From contig UBJR01000002.1 in the NCBI GenBank assembly GCA_900465675.1, positions 186,001 to 250,000 of the forward strand: 64,000 nt of DNA, written 5' to 3'. The notes below the pieces were generated by a model. It saw only the letters and a list, made by a program, of their open reading frames with translations. It was not told the origin of the DNA and did not search any database. Below are positions 34,420 to 43,866 of this stretch, in pieces (position 1 is the first letter of the stretch; each line of letters opens with the position of its first letter). Source of the DNA: Hyphomicrobiales bacterium. Its GTDB lineage: Bacteria > Pseudomonadota > Alphaproteobacteria > Rhizobiales > Rhizobiaceae. A program made the translations under genes and the position numbers.

Positions 34420-35958
34420 ATGCCCCATCCACCGGCTCGCCGTCTCTATCTCAGCGTCGCGCTTCTCGCCACGCTTGCCGGTCTTCCCGTCGCCCTCGCC
34501 GCCAATTTCGATCTGCCGGTGAAGCGGACCGATCTTTCCGATGCCGACATGAAGCGGGTAGCAGACGTGACGCGCCCGACCTTGGACTTCTCCAAAGCCG
34601 AGCCTTACGAGGCGATGCAGGCCGGGGCAACGACGTCGATCGATCCCGTCACCGAAGACAGTTTCTCGCATATCTCCGCCAATATTCCCTTCGAGGAAGA
34701 GCAAAACTTCAAGCTCGGCAATGCGTTGTTCAAGAAGCTCTGGGTGTCCGCTCCGTCCTCCACGCAGGCCTCCGATGGTCTGGGGCCGTTGTTCAACGCG
34801 CGTTCCTGCATGAGCTGCCACGTCAATGACGGCCGCGGCAAACCGCCGGAGGGTGGCGCCAGCGCCACCTCGATGTTCCTACGGCTTGCCCGGGCGGCGA
34901 AGACGCCGGCCGAGGAAAAGGCGATCGCCGACGCCGAAACAGTCAATTTCCCCGATCCCATTTACGGGCATCAGCTGCAGGATCTAGCCGTGCCCGGGCT
35001 TGCCGCCGAGGGCAAGATGGCGATCAGCTATAGCGAGAAGCCGGTGAAGCTGAATGGCGGCGAAATCGTCTCGCTGCGCGTGCCCAGCTACTCCGCCACT
35101 GACCTCGCCTATGGTCCCCTTGACCCGGGAACGACAATCTCGCCGCGCGTCGCGCCTGCGATGATTGGTCTTGGGCTGATCGAAGCGATACCGGCTGCCG
35201 ATATTCTGGCGCATGCCGATCCGGATGATCGCGACGGCGACGGCATTGCCGGCAAGGCGCAGATCGCACGCGATCACCGCACCGGCGCCATCGCGATTGG
35301 CCGCTTCGGCTGGAAAGCGCAGAACGCCACGGTACGCGACCAGAGCGCCGATGCTTTCGCCAACGATATCGGCATCTCGACGCCGGACCGGCCGGATGCC
35401 TATGGCGACTGCACGGATGCCGAGACCAAATGCCGCAAGATGCCGCCGGGCGTTCAGAAGCGGCTCGGCAACGAGGAGGCGCCCGGGCCAGTGCTCGACC
35501 TCGTGACCTTCTACTCCGCCAATCTCGCCGTACCCGCCCGCCGCAAGGCGAGCTTTCCGGATACGCTGCGCGGCAAGCAGCTATTTTATCAGTCCGGCTG
35601 CATTTCCTGCCACATTCCGAAATTCGTCACCCGTCGCGATACGGCTGAAAAAGCTCAATCTTTTGAGCTGATCTGGCCCTATTCCGATTTTCTGCTGCAT
35701 GACATGGGCGATGGACTGGCCGACGGGCAGCAGGTCGGGCTTGCAAGCGGACGTGAATGGCGCACCCCGCCGCTATGGGGTATAGGACTGACCCGGACTG
35801 TCAGCGGACACAGCTTTTTCCTGCATGACGGCCGCGCCAGGAACCTCACCGAGGCGATCCTATGGCATGGCGGCGAAGCAGAAAAAGCCCGCAATGCATT
35901 CTCCTCTCTGCCGAAAGACGATAGAGAGGCCCTGATCAGATTCCTGGAGTCCCTGTAA
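34420..35958 (+). CDS. Di-haem oxidoreductase (putative peroxidase, DHOR family)
   Basis: A 512-residue exported cytochrome. The signal peptide (about 1-27) ends VALA. Two c-type haem motifs are seen: SCMSCH (about residue 130) and GCISCHIPKF (about 394). Signature pieces of the di-haem oxidoreductase family are GPLFNARSCMSCHVNDGRG, VAPAMIGLGLIEAIP and HDGRARNLTEAILWHGGEA. It works in the periplasm and may oxidise or reduce a metal for the neighbouring imelysins (inference). The stop overlaps the next start (TAATG). Confidence 0.9.
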   Translation: MPHPPARRLYLSVALLATLAGLPVALAANFDLPVKRTDLSDADMKRVADVTRPTLDFSKAEPYEAMQAGATTSIDPVTEDSFSHISANIPFEEEQNFKLGNALFKKLWVSAPSSTQASDGLGPLFNARSCMSCHVNDGRGKPPEGGASATSMFLRLARAAKTPAEEKAIADAETVNFPDPIYGHQLQDLAVPGLAAEGKMAISYSEKPVKLNGGEIVSLRVPSYSATDLAYGPLDPGTTISPRVAPAMIGLGLIEAIPAADILAHADPDDRDGDGIAGKAQIARDHRTGAIAIGRFGWKAQNATVRDQSADAFANDIGISTPDRPDAYGDCTDAETKCRKMPPGVQKRLGNEEAPGPVLDLVTFYSANLAVPARRKASFPDTLRGKQLFYQSGCISCHIPKFVTRRDTAEKAQSFELIWPYSDFLLHDMGDGLADGQQVGLASGREWRTPPLWGIGLTRTVSGHSFFLHDGRARNLTEAILWHGGEAEKARNAFSSLPKDDREALIRFLESL

Positions 35959-37052
35959 TGCGCCTTTGGCAGCCTCTCGTTCTTTCGCTTGCCCTTGCCG
36001 GCCAGGCAGCCGCCCAGACGGCAGCGCCTCCCTCAGGTCTCAACGAAGATGCCGTGCCGCAGGTGATGGCCCGCGCCGTCGACGAAGTGATCCGCCCGGG
36101 CTACCGTAACATGCAGCAGTCAGCCGCCCGGCTAACGACGGTGATGAAAGACCTTTGCGCCGACGGCACGCAGCAGACGCTGGACAAGGCGAAGTCGACC
36201 TTCGACGATACGATCCGCTACTGGTCGAATATCGAGATCGTCCAGACGGGACCGGTCATTCACGACAACCTCTTCGAACACATCCTGTTCTTCCCCGATC
36301 GCAAGGGCGTCGGCCTCAAGCAGGTGCAGGCGCTGATTGCCAAGGCCGATCCGAAGGATACGACCGTCGATGCGATCGCCGGCAAGAGCGTTGCACTACA
36401 GGGCCTGACGGCGCTGGAATACGTGCTCTACGGAAACGGTTCGGAAGACCTGATTAAGCAGAAGAACGGCTTCCGCTGCCAGTACGGCGCAGCCGTTGCC
36501 GGCAATATCCAGCGCGAGGCCGGCGAAGTCGTCGCCGCCTGGGAAAAGCCGGATGGCGTGCAGGCGAGCTGGAAGCATCCGGGGCCTGAGAGCGAAGACT
36601 TCATGGACAACAAGGAGGCCGTCACAGCACTGCTCGGTATCCTCGTCCATGGCGCCGAGACGGTGCGCGACCAGCGGCTGGAGCAGTTCTACAAGGGCAA
36701 GGACACGGCACCGCGCCCGCGCATGGCGATCTACTGGCGCTCCAAGAACACCTGGAAGTCGATGACGGCCAATATCGAAGGTCTGCGCACGCTCTGGCAG
36801 AAGGCCGGCATGGCCGAGCTGCTGCCCGCCGACAAGAAGCCGATTGCCGATGCGATCGACGCCAATTTCAAAACGCTGCTCGACACCGTGCCGAAGCTCA
36901 ACCCTGACATCGACGTCGCGACCAGTGATGCCGAGAAGGCCAAGCTCGATGCGTTTCTGGCGACCAGCCGCGACCTGATCACCCGTATCAGCGATGATTT
37001 CGGTGGTGCGGTCGGCCTTTCGGCCGGTTTCTCCTTCTCCGACGGAGACTGA
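35958..37052 (+). CDS. Second imelysin-family periplasmic protein
   Basis: A 364-residue exported protein with a signal peptide (about 1-19, LALAGQAAAQ). It is shorter and more divergent than the first imelysin of the cluster. The family motif appears as LQGLTALEYVLYGNGSED, where the usual His of GxHxxE is replaced by Thr (GLTALE). The C-terminal half keeps the helical imelysin plan. The start overlaps the oxidoreductase stop, and its stop overlaps the DUF1513 start. Confidence 0.85.
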   Translation: MRLWQPLVLSLALAGQAAAQTAAPPSGLNEDAVPQVMARAVDEVIRPGYRNMQQSAARLTTVMKDLCADGTQQTLDKAKSTFDDTIRYWSNIEIVQTGPVIHDNLFEHILFFPDRKGVGLKQVQALIAKADPKDTTVDAIAGKSVALQGLTALEYVLYGNGSEDLIKQKNGFRCQYGAAVAGNIQREAGEVVAAWEKPDGVQASWKHPGPESEDFMDNKEAVTALLGILVHGAETVRDQRLEQFYKGKDTAPRPRMAIYWRSKNTWKSMTANIEGLRTLWQKAGMAELLPADKKPIADAIDANFKTLLDTVPKLNPDIDVATSDAEKAKLDAFLATSRDLITRISDDFGGAVGLSAGFSFSDGD

Positions 37053-38149
37053 TGCCGATGTGGCGTAGTGCTGCAATGGATCGCCGCGGCTTCATGAAGG
37101 CTGCAGGCGTGACCTTCCTGGCTGCACTACAGCCACGCAGCCTGTTTGCGCTCGAGCGCGCCGACGCCGTCTATGCCTCCGGTATCCGGGCGGCGGACGG
37201 TTCTTTCGCGGTGGCGACGGTCACCGAACGCGGAGAGATCATCGATCAGGTAGCCTTGCCTGCCCGTGCGCATGGCATGGCCTTCAGCAAGGCGACCGGC
37301 AGAACCGTGGCCTTTGCCCGCCGTCCCGGCATCTATGCGATGATCTTCGATCCCTGGAACAAGGGAGAGCCCGTTGTCATCACCTCGGTCGAGGGCCGGC
37401 ACTTCTACGGGCACGGCGCCTTTTCTCCCGATGGCCGCATCCTCTATGCCAGCGAGAACGATTTCGACGCCAATCGCGGCATGATCGGGCTTTACGACGC
37501 GACCGATCGCTTCGCCCGGATCGGCGAGTACGAAACCTATGGCATCGGCCCGCACGACATGACGGTTTCCGATGACGGCAAGATGCTGATCATTGCCAAT
37601 GGCGGCATCGAGACACATCCGGATTTTGGCCGCACCAAACTCAATCTCGACAATATGCAGCCGTCTCTGGCGCTGATCGACGCGGCATCGGGCGCGCTCA
37701 TCGAGCGGCGCACCTTGCCGCCGCAATGGGCACAGGTTTCGACCCGGCATGTCGATCTCGATGCGGATGGCCGCGTCTGGTTTGCCTGCCAGTACGAAGG
37801 GTCGCGGCGCGATCTTCCGCCACTGGTCGGCCACTTCTCCAAGGGCGAGGATCTCACCCTCATCGACCTGCCCGAAGAGACGACGCGGCGGCTCGGCAGC
37901 TATGTCGGCGCCATTGCCGTCAACCGCGGCGACCGGCTGATCGGCATCACCTCGCCGAAGGGTGTTTCGGTCACCATCGATGGGCGCACGGGGCGGATGA
38001 TCTCCGAAGACGCGTTGCCGGAGGCGGCTGGTATCGCGCCCGCGGAACACGGGTTTGCAGTCTCTTGCTATGAAGGTGAATTCCTTGGGACCCAGAGCGA
38101 TGTGGCATGGGATCAACACATCGTCCGAATTCAGCGCAAAGGCGCCTGA
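37052..38149 (+). CDS. DUF1513 beta-propeller-like protein with Tat signal
   Basis: A 365-residue protein. Near the start, MDRRGFMKAAGVTFLAALQ is a twin-arginine-type signal, so export in folded form, perhaps with a cofactor, is likely. The remainder is a WD40/YVTN-like beta-propeller: HGMAFSKATGRTVAFARRPG, FYGHGAFSPDGRILYASEND, GPHDMTVSDDGKMLIIANGG. Starts at 37052, 37058 and 37076 are all possible; 37052 overlaps the previous stop (TGATG). DUF1513 proteins repeatedly accompany imelysin and di-haem oxidoreductase genes. Function unknown. Confidence 0.85.
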   Translation: MPMWRSAAMDRRGFMKAAGVTFLAALQPRSLFALERADAVYASGIRAADGSFAVATVTERGEIIDQVALPARAHGMAFSKATGRTVAFARRPGIYAMIFDPWNKGEPVVITSVEGRHFYGHGAFSPDGRILYASENDFDANRGMIGLYDATDRFARIGEYETYGIGPHDMTVSDDGKMLIIANGGIETHPDFGRTKLNLDNMQPSLALIDAASGALIERRTLPPQWAQVSTRHVDLDADGRVWFACQYEGSRRDLPPLVGHFSKGEDLTLIDLPEETTRRLGSYVGAIAVNRGDRLIGITSPKGVSVTIDGRTGRMISEDALPEAAGIAPAEHGFAVSCYEGEFLGTQSDVAWDQHIVRIQRKGA

Positions 38150-38189
38150 CATCGCTGGACCGCGGGCCCCACGGCCCTAACTCTGCGGC

Positions 38190-38642
38190 ATGAACAAAGC
38201 GCTCACCTACATCGTCTTCATTGCCGTCTCCCTCGGCGGCGGCCTGCTGATCGGCACCAACAATCTGCCCGGCGAATGGTACCAGTCGCTGGCCAAGCCG
38301 GTCTTCAATCCGCCGAACTGGATCTTCGGTCCCGTCTGGTCGATCCTCTACGTGCTGATCGGTATTGCCGGCGCGCGGACCTGGCTGCGCGGTCACCTGT
38401 CGGCAGCCATGCTGATCTGGGCCGGGCAGATGGTCTTCAACTTCCTCTGGTCGCCATTCTTCTTCGGCGCCGAGATGCCGAAGGCAGCGCTGGTGGTCAT
38501 CGTTATCCTGCTCGGGCTGGTGCTGGCCTTCATCATCAATCGTTGGTCATCGGACCGTATATCCGCCAGCCTTTTCCTGCCCTATGCCGCCTGGGTCGGC
38601 TTTGCGACAATTCTCAACGCCTCGATTGCCTACCTGAACTGA
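38190..38642 (+). CDS. tspO: TspO/MBR-family tryptophan-rich sensory protein
   Basis: A 150-residue membrane protein with five helices. The family motif EWYQSLAKPVFNPPNWIFGPVW follows helix 1 (shown here as two parts: EWYQSLAKP and FNPPNWIFGPVW), and WAGQMVFNFLWSPFFFG is in helix 4. TspO binds porphyrins and affects tetrapyrrole efflux and oxygen- or nutrient-responsive gene control in alphaproteobacteria. It follows the haem- and iron-linked cluster on the same strand after 40 bp; whether it is co-transcribed is unclear. Confidence 0.92.
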   Translation: MNKALTYIVFIAVSLGGGLLIGTNNLPGEWYQSLAKPVFNPPNWIFGPVWSILYVLIGIAGARTWLRGHLSAAMLIWAGQMVFNFLWSPFFFGAEMPKAALVVIVILLGLVLAFIINRWSSDRISASLFLPYAAWVGFATILNASIAYLN

Positions 38643-38710
38643 TTTACCCCTTGGCATCCTTGTCGAATCCGGCGCGCCGTGCCACTTTCGCGGCTCGAAG
38701 GGGACAAGGC

Positions 38711-39160
38711 ATGAGCGTCGGTAACAACGGTGATTTCCGCGAACGGATAAGGCAGAGCTTTTCGCGCCAGGCGGCGATGGAAACGATCGGAGCGGAACTG
38801 ACGCGCGTGGAACACGGCGTCGTCGAGATCGAACTGCCGTTCGACGTGAAACTGACACAGCAACACGGCATTTTGCACGCGGGCATCATTTCCGCCGCGC
38901 TCGACAGCGCCTGTGGTTTCGCCGCCTACACGATGATCGACGCCGATGCCTCGATCCTGACAATCGAATTCAAGGTGAACCTGATGTCTCCAGGACGCGG
39001 TGATCGTTTCCTCTTCCGCGGAGAGATCACCAAGCCGGGCAGCAATATCATCGTCGCAGACGGGCGCGGCTACGCGATCGGCGACGGTCCGGCCAAACTG
39101 ATCGCATCGATGACAGGCACGATGATGGTCGTGCGGGGAAGAGAGGGAATTACCGGATGA
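38711..39160 (+). CDS. PaaI-family hotdog thioesterase
   Basis: A 149-residue hotdog-fold protein. The catalytic-loop motif is QQHGILHAGIISAALDSACGF (HGG-like region with the Asp of LDSA), and the family pattern ILTIEFKVNLMSPGRGDRF follows. PaaI-type enzymes hydrolyse acyl- or phenylacetyl-CoA thioesters. The substrate here is unknown. CAAGGC precedes the ATG. The last four bases overlap the nucleosidase start (ATGA). Confidence 0.87.
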   Translation: MSVGNNGDFRERIRQSFSRQAAMETIGAELTRVEHGVVEIELPFDVKLTQQHGILHAGIISAALDSACGFAAYTMIDADASILTIEFKVNLMSPGRGDRFLFRGEITKPGSNIIVADGRGYAIGDGPAKLIASMTGTMMVVRGREGITG

Positions 39161-39795
39161 AGTTCGAACTGAAATCCGTTGCCGGAAAGTCGATCCTGTT
39201 CGTGATGGCAGCGGAGGCGGAATATGGTCCGTTCCTCAAGTCGCGCTTCGAACCGCTGATGACCGGTATCGGCCCCGTCGAGGCGGCTGTGGCGATGACC
39301 AAGACGCTGACGAGGCTTGACGCCGCCGACGATCTCCCGCAGCTCGTCGTCTCGCTGGGGTCCGCAGGCTCTGCCAAGCTGGAGCAGACGGAAGTCTATC
39401 AGGTTTCCTCGGTCGCCTATCGCGACATGGATGCCTCGCCGCTCGGCTTTGAGAAGGGCAAGACGCCGTTTCTCGATCTTCCGGCGACGCTCGACCTGCC
39501 TCTGCGCATCCCAGGAATTCCCGAGGCGACGCTGTCGACCGGCGGCAACGTCATCTCAGGTGCCGCCTATCAGACGATCGACGCCGATATGGTCGATATG
39601 GAAACCTTCGCGATCCTGCGGGCCTGCCAGGGATATAATCTGCCGCTGATCGGGCTGCGCGGCATTTCCGACGGCATCGAGGAATTGCAGCATATTTCCG
39701 GCTGGACCGAATACCTGCACGTCATCGACCGCAAGCTTTCCTACGCCGTGGACAGCCTCTTTACAGCGCTGGAAGACGGTGTCTTCTGGTTCTGA
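39157..39795 (+). CDS. 5'-methylthioadenosine/S-adenosylhomocysteine nucleosidase
   Basis: A 212-residue nucleoside-phosphorylase-fold enzyme. MAAEAEYGP near the N-terminus carries the catalytic-type Glu. MTGIGPVEAAVAMT and VSLGSAGS bind ribose and base, and DADMVDMETFAILRAC supplies the MExE-like ribose clamp. GLRGISDGIEE contains the catalytic Asp (usually SD). It releases adenine from MTA or SAH, linking to methylation such as that by PmtA. It is coupled to the thioesterase gene. Confidence 0.87.
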   Translation: MKFELKSVAGKSILFVMAAEAEYGPFLKSRFEPLMTGIGPVEAAVAMTKTLTRLDAADDLPQLVVSLGSAGSAKLEQTEVYQVSSVAYRDMDASPLGFEKGKTPFLDLPATLDLPLRIPGIPEATLSTGGNVISGAAYQTIDADMVDMETFAILRACQGYNLPLIGLRGISDGIEELQHISGWTEYLHVIDRKLSYAVDSLFTALEDGVFWF

Positions 39796-39889
39796 AAGCC
39801 TTGCAGGCAGGGACAATCGGGACAATAAAATCGGCCAGGCCGTGATTTCCCGCATTGCAAGACCGGGTGCTATTCATTAAAGGCTCGCC

Positions 39890-41452
39890 ATGACCCAGAC
39901 AGCACATCCCGACAGCGTTCTCATCGTCGATTTCGGCAGCCAGGTAACCCAGCTGATCGCGCGCCGTGTGCGCGAAGCGGGCGTCTACTGCGAGATCGTT
40001 CCCTTCCAGTCCGCCGAAGAGGGCTTCAAGCGCCTCCAGCCGAAAGCCGTGATCCTGTCCGGCAGCCCGGCCTCGACGGTCGATGAAGGCTCGCCCCGTG
40101 CGCCGCAGGTCATTTTCGACAGCGGTCTTCCTGTCTTCGGCATCTGCTACGGCCAGCAGACGATGTGCATGCAGCTCGGCGGCAAGGTCGAAAGCGGCCA
40201 TCATCGCGAATTCGGCCGCGCCTTCCTTGAGGTCGATGAGGACAGTAAGCTGTTCGAGGGCCTCTGGTCGAAGGGTTCGCGCCACCAGGTCTGGATGAGC
40301 CATGGTGACCGCGTTACCGCGCTGCCTGATGGCTTCAAGGTCGTGGCAACCTCGCCGAACGCGCCTTATGCCTTCATTGCCGACGAGAAGCGCAAATATT
40401 ACGGCGTGCAGTTCCACCCGGAAGTGGTGCATACACCCGATGGCGCCAAGCTGATCGGCAACTTCATTCACAACATCGCCGGCATCAAGGGCGACTGGTC
40501 GATGTCGGCCTACCGCCAGAAGGCCGTCGATACGATCCGCGAGCAGATCGGCGACAAGCGCGTGCTCTGCGCCCTCTCCGGCGGCGTCGACAGCTCCGTT
40601 GCGGCCCTCTTGATCCACGAGGCGATCGGCGACAAGCTGACCTGCGTGCTTGTTGATCACGGCCTGATGCGCAAGGACGAGGCGGCGAATGTCGTCGCCA
40701 TGTTCCGCGAACACTACAATCTGCACCTGATCCACGTCGACGCGTCCGACAGGTTCATTGGTGAGCTCGAGGGCGTTTCCGATCCCGAGACGAAGCGCAA
40801 GATCATCGGCCGCCTGTTCATCGAGACCTTCGAGGAAGAGGCTAAGAAGCTCGGCGGCGCAGATTTCCTCGGCCAGGGCACACTCTACCCTGACGTGATC
40901 GAAAGCGTCTCCTTCACGGGCGGCCCGTCGGTGACGATCAAGTCGCACCACAATGTCGGCGGCCTGCCCGAGCGCATGAACATGCGGCTCGTCGAGCCGC
41001 TGCGCGAACTCTTCAAGGACGAAGTGCGCGTGCTCGGCAAGGAGCTCGGCCTGCCGGATAGCTTCATCGGCCGCCACCCCTTCCCGGGTCCAGGCCTAGC
41101 CATTCGCTGCCCGGGCGGCATCACCCGCGAAAAGCTGGAGATCCTGCGCGAAGCCGACGCCATCTATCTCGACGAAATCCGCAAGGCCGGTCTCTACGAC
41201 GCGATCTGGCAGGCTTTCGCGGTGCTGCTGCCGGTCCAGACCGTCGGCGTCATGGGCGACGGCCGCACCTACGAATTCGTCTGCGCGCTGCGCGCCGTGA
41301 CCTCGGTCGATGGCATGACGGCGGACTTCTACCACTACGACATGGAATTCCTCGGTCGCGCCGCCACTCGCATCATCAACGAAGTCCGCGGTATCAACCG
41401 CGTCGTGTATGATGTGACGAGCAAGCCGCCCGGCACGATCGAGTGGGAGTGA
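39890..41452 (+). CDS. guaA: GMP synthase (glutamine-hydrolysing)
   Basis: A 520-residue two-domain enzyme making GMP from XMP, ATP and glutamine. The class I glutamine amidotransferase domain (about 1-200) has nucleophile Cys86 in [11 protein letters not shown] and the His/Glu pair in GVQFHPEV. The ATP pyrophosphatase domain has the P-loop [17 protein letters not shown]-terminal dimerisation domain ends with GTIEWE. AAAGG lies about ten bases before the ATG. Confidence 0.96.
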   Translation: MTQTAHPDSVLIVDFGSQVTQLIARRVREAGVYCEIVPFQSAEEGFKRLQPKAVILSGSPASTVDEGSPRAPQVIFDSGLPVFGICYGQQTMCMQLGGKVESGHHREFGRAFLEVDEDSKLFEGLWSKGSRHQVWMSHGDRVTALPDGFKVVATSPNAPYAFIADEKRKYYGVQFHPEVVHTPDGAKLIGNFIHNIAGIKGDWSMSAYRQKAVDTIREQIGDKRVLCALSGGVDSSVAALLIHEAIGDKLTCVLVDHGLMRKDEAANVVAMFREHYNLHLIHVDASDRFIGELEGVSDPETKRKIIGRLFIETFEEEAKKLGGADFLGQGTLYPDVIESVSFTGGPSVTIKSHHNVGGLPERMNMRLVEPLRELFKDEVRVLGKELGLPDSFIGRHPFPGPGLAIRCPGGITREKLEILREADAIYLDEIRKAGLYDAIWQAFAVLLPVQTVGVMGDGRTYEFVCALRAVTSVDGMTADFYHYDMEFLGRAATRIINEVRGINRVVYDVTSKPPGTIEWE

Positions 41453-41504
41453 GAGAGAACGCCCTTGCTTTCGATTAGATCGTTTCGAGCCTGATCGGAA
41501 GCGA

Positions 41505-42101
41505 CTATTTCTTCGGTTCGATCAGGCTTGCAATGACCGGCGTCAGTAGTTCGACGAGCAAAGCCGGTTCCGCTTTCGTCAGCGGTTCAAGTTCGAGCAT
41601 CTGTCGCATCATCTGCACGCCCGCAACAACCGCCAGAAATAGAGCTGCACGCTCCGAAGCGTGGTCCCCTGAAATGGCCCCGGTCGCGGCCGCGTGATGC
41701 ACTTTGGCGATGCGCTCACGGGCAATTCGCGCCGCTGTCGCACTTGCAGTAGAGCGAAACAGGATCAGAAATCCGTCAAGCGGCACCTTGCCTTGGGTTG
41801 TGACCCCGACGAGCGCTTCCGCAAAGGCGCGGGATAACTCGGCCCGCTTCAGATTGTCCTGTGACAGGATGATCGGATCCCGCATCGTGTCGGTGACCAC
41901 CTCACCGAACAAACCCTCCTTCGATCCGAAATAGCGTCCGACCATCATCGCGGTGACACCCGCTGCTTCAGCGATGCCACGCAGGCCCGCACCGTCATAA
42001 CCATGTTCCGCAAAGGCTCTTCGCGCCGATGCGAGGATCGCGGCACGTGTCGCGTCGGCCTTGGCGGCGCGGCTATTGGGCGGCTGCGTTGATTTCATCA
42101 T
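41505..42101 (-). CDS. TetR-family transcriptional regulator
   Basis: A 198-residue repressor with the TetR helix-turn-helix at about residues 17-62 (ILASARRAFAEHGYDGAGLR, then AEAAGVTAMMVGRYFGSKEGLF). The C-terminal ligand domain is unassigned. It is divergent from an extended SDR across 111 bp containing a probable operator, so it likely controls itself and that reductase. The ATG at 42101 is preceded by ACAGGTGT. Confidence 0.9.
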   Translation of the reverse strand: MMKSTQPPNSRAAKADATRAAILASARRAFAEHGYDGAGLRGIAEAAGVTAMMVGRYFGSKEGLFGEVVTDTMRDPIILSQDNLKRAELSRAFAEALVGVTTQGKVPLDGFLILFRSTASATAARIARERIAKVHHAAATGAISGDHASERAALFLAVVAGVQMMRQMLELEPLTKAEPALLVELLTPVIASLIEPKK

Positions 42102-42129
42102 ACACCTGTAGACTTAATTCGAAATTCAG

Positions 42130-42143
42130 TATACGGTCGTATA
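42130..42143. promoter_or_regulatory. Candidate TetR operator
   Basis: TATACG-GT-CGTATA has perfect 6-bp arms. It lies 28 bp upstream of the TetR gene and 69 bp from the reductase gene, the usual place for a local TetR operator. ATTCGA (42117-42122) and TCGAAT (42144-42149) flank it asymmetrically. Confidence 0.6.
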
Positions 42144-42212
42144 TCGAATGTCACAACCGCGATCCGTTCGTACCCTATAACGCCGATCGCTCAATATCCT
42201 CAGGAGTTTCAT

Positions 42213-43238
42213 ATGGACGAACTTGTCCTCGTCACGGGCGGAACCGGCTTTATCGCACAACACTGCATCATCGCGCTGATCAATTCCGGTTACCGTGTCA
42301 GAACAACCGTGCGATCGTTGTCGCGCGAGGCAGAAGTGCGAGCCAACCTGAAAGCCGGTGGTGTCGAGCCCGGCGAGCGGCTGTCTTTCGTTGCCACTGA
42401 TCTCAGTTCCGACGATGGATGGGCGGAAGCGACAACTGGCTGCACCTACGCTTTTCACGGCGCTTCACCCACGCCCTCCGGAACCTATGCTAGCGAGGAA
42501 GAATGGATCAAGCCTGCAGTCGATGGCAACCTCCGCGTTCTACGTGCTTCGCGCGATTCGGGCGTAAAGCGGGTTGTGCTCACCTCGGCGTTTGGAGCAA
42601 TCGGCGCTGGGCACAAGCCGCTCGCCCGCCCCTTCGTCGAGACCGACTGGACCGATCTGACCGGAAACGTCGCGCCCTACCAGAAATCGAAGACCCTTGC
42701 CGAACGGGCGTCATGGGACTTCATTGCCAACGAAGGCCGCGGGCTGGAGCTCGCGTCTGTCAACCCCACCATGGTACTCGGACCGGCGCTGGGGCCGGAT
42801 TATTCGCATTCGATCCGCACGATCAGAGAAATGCTGGAGGGTCAGCCCGGATACCCGAAGATCAAGACCTGCGTGGTCGATGTGCGGGATGTCGCCGACC
42901 TGCATCTGCGTGCCATGACCGATCCTGCTGCAAACGGCGAACGCTTCCTGGCCACCTCAGGCGAAGGGCTTTGGCTGGCGGAAATTGCTAAGCTGCTTAA
43001 AGAGAGTATGGGCATGGCTGCTAGCCGTGTCTCGACGCGTGTGTTGCCAAACATACTCGTGCGTTCGATGGCTCTCGCCAACCCAGCAATGAAAGGTCTC
43101 CTGCCGCTTCTGGGGGCCAAGCTGGACGCCAGCGGAGAAAAGGCAGAACGCCTGCTCGGCTGGACGCCTCGCTCGCGAGAAGAGGCAATTGTGGCCAGCG
43201 CCGAAAGTCTGCTAAGGTTGGGCCTTGTCAAAACCTGA
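42213..43238 (+). CDS. Extended SDR, dihydroflavonol-4-reductase/aldehyde-reductase-like
   Basis: A 341-residue NADP-dependent reductase-like protein. The Rossmann motif is VTGGTGFIAQHCIIALI (about residues 7-23), the catalytic Ser is in VVLTSAFGAIG, and Tyr-x-x-x-Lys is PYQKSKTLAE (YQKSK). NPTMVLGPALG follows. It resembles the fungal and bacterial Gre2-type methylglyoxal/aldehyde reductases. AGGAG lies six bases before the ATG. The divergent TetR repressor suggests induction by a toxic carbonyl (inference). Confidence 0.87.
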   Translation: MDELVLVTGGTGFIAQHCIIALINSGYRVRTTVRSLSREAEVRANLKAGGVEPGERLSFVATDLSSDDGWAEATTGCTYAFHGASPTPSGTYASEEEWIKPAVDGNLRVLRASRDSGVKRVVLTSAFGAIGAGHKPLARPFVETDWTDLTGNVAPYQKSKTLAERASWDFIANEGRGLELASVNPTMVLGPALGPDYSHSIRTIREMLEGQPGYPKIKTCVVDVRDVADLHLRAMTDPAANGERFLATSGEGLWLAEIAKLLKESMGMAASRVSTRVLPNILVRSMALANPAMKGLLPLLGAKLDASGEKAERLLGWTPRSREEAIVASAESLLRLGLVKT

Positions 43239-43302
43239 TTGCCGATGAGCAGATCCCGCCGTAAACTCGAAAGGCAGATGGGAGCAGAACCCCTCTCGCT
43301 GC

Positions 43303-43866
43303 CTAAAACCCCAGCGACTGTTGGGCCGGTTCAGGCGGACCGAGGTTGACACCCTCCAGTTCCAGCATCTTCGCTTTGGAGTTCGACCCGCCAGGCGCGG
43401 AGAAACCGCCGAGCTTTCCGCCGGCGGCGAGGACGCGGTGGCAGGGGATGATCAGCGCAACCGGATTTTTCGCCATGGCCTGGCCGACGTCGCGGGCGGC
43501 TTCCGGGCCGCGGCCGAGTTCCCTTGCGAGCGTGCCGTAGGTCGTCGTCCTGCCCCAGCCGACACGGCGTGCGGCGGCGTAGATTTCCCGGAAGAACTCA
43601 TCCTGATTGGAAAGATCGAGCGCAACATTCGAGAAATCGACGGTCTCTCCGGCGAAGTAGCGTTTGACGGACTCGATCGTCGCCGCGACCGCAACCGGCG
43701 GATCGGCGCGCAGGCCTGACGACAGGCGTTTCAGTAGAAGCTGTTCGGTCGAACTTTCAGCCTTTGTCGGCAGCTGGAAGCGGGTGATTCCCGCTGCATT
43801 CCAGGCGATGCCGCAATAGCCGCCGGCGGTCTGAAAAATGCAGTAGTGATGCGTTGCCTCGCTCAT
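43303..43866 (-). CDS. ogt: Methylated-DNA--protein-cysteine methyltransferase
   Basis: A 187-residue DNA repair protein that transfers alkyl groups from O6-alkylguanine to its own cysteine. The active site is NPVALIIPCHRVLAAGGKLGGF with the PCHR motif. RTTTYGTLARELG precedes it, forming the recognition helix with the arginine-finger region. I start at the ATG at 43866, preceded by GGAGG seven bases away. The protein has a short N-terminal domain and no AraC-type Ada domain. Confidence 0.92.
   Translation of the reverse strand: MSEATHHYCIFQTAGGYCGIAWNAAGITRFQLPTKAESSTEQLLLKRLSSGLRADPPVAVAATIESVKRYFAGETVDFSNVALDLSNQDEFFREIYAAARRVGWGRTTTYGTLARELGRGPEAARDVGQAMAKNPVALIIPCHRVLAAGGKLGGFSAPGGSNSKAKMLELEGVNLGPPEPAQQSLGF

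Noticed and set aside
39761..41077. A 438-codon open frame on the minus strand
   Set aside because: Antisense to guaA and the end of the nucleosidase gene, with no family resemblance.
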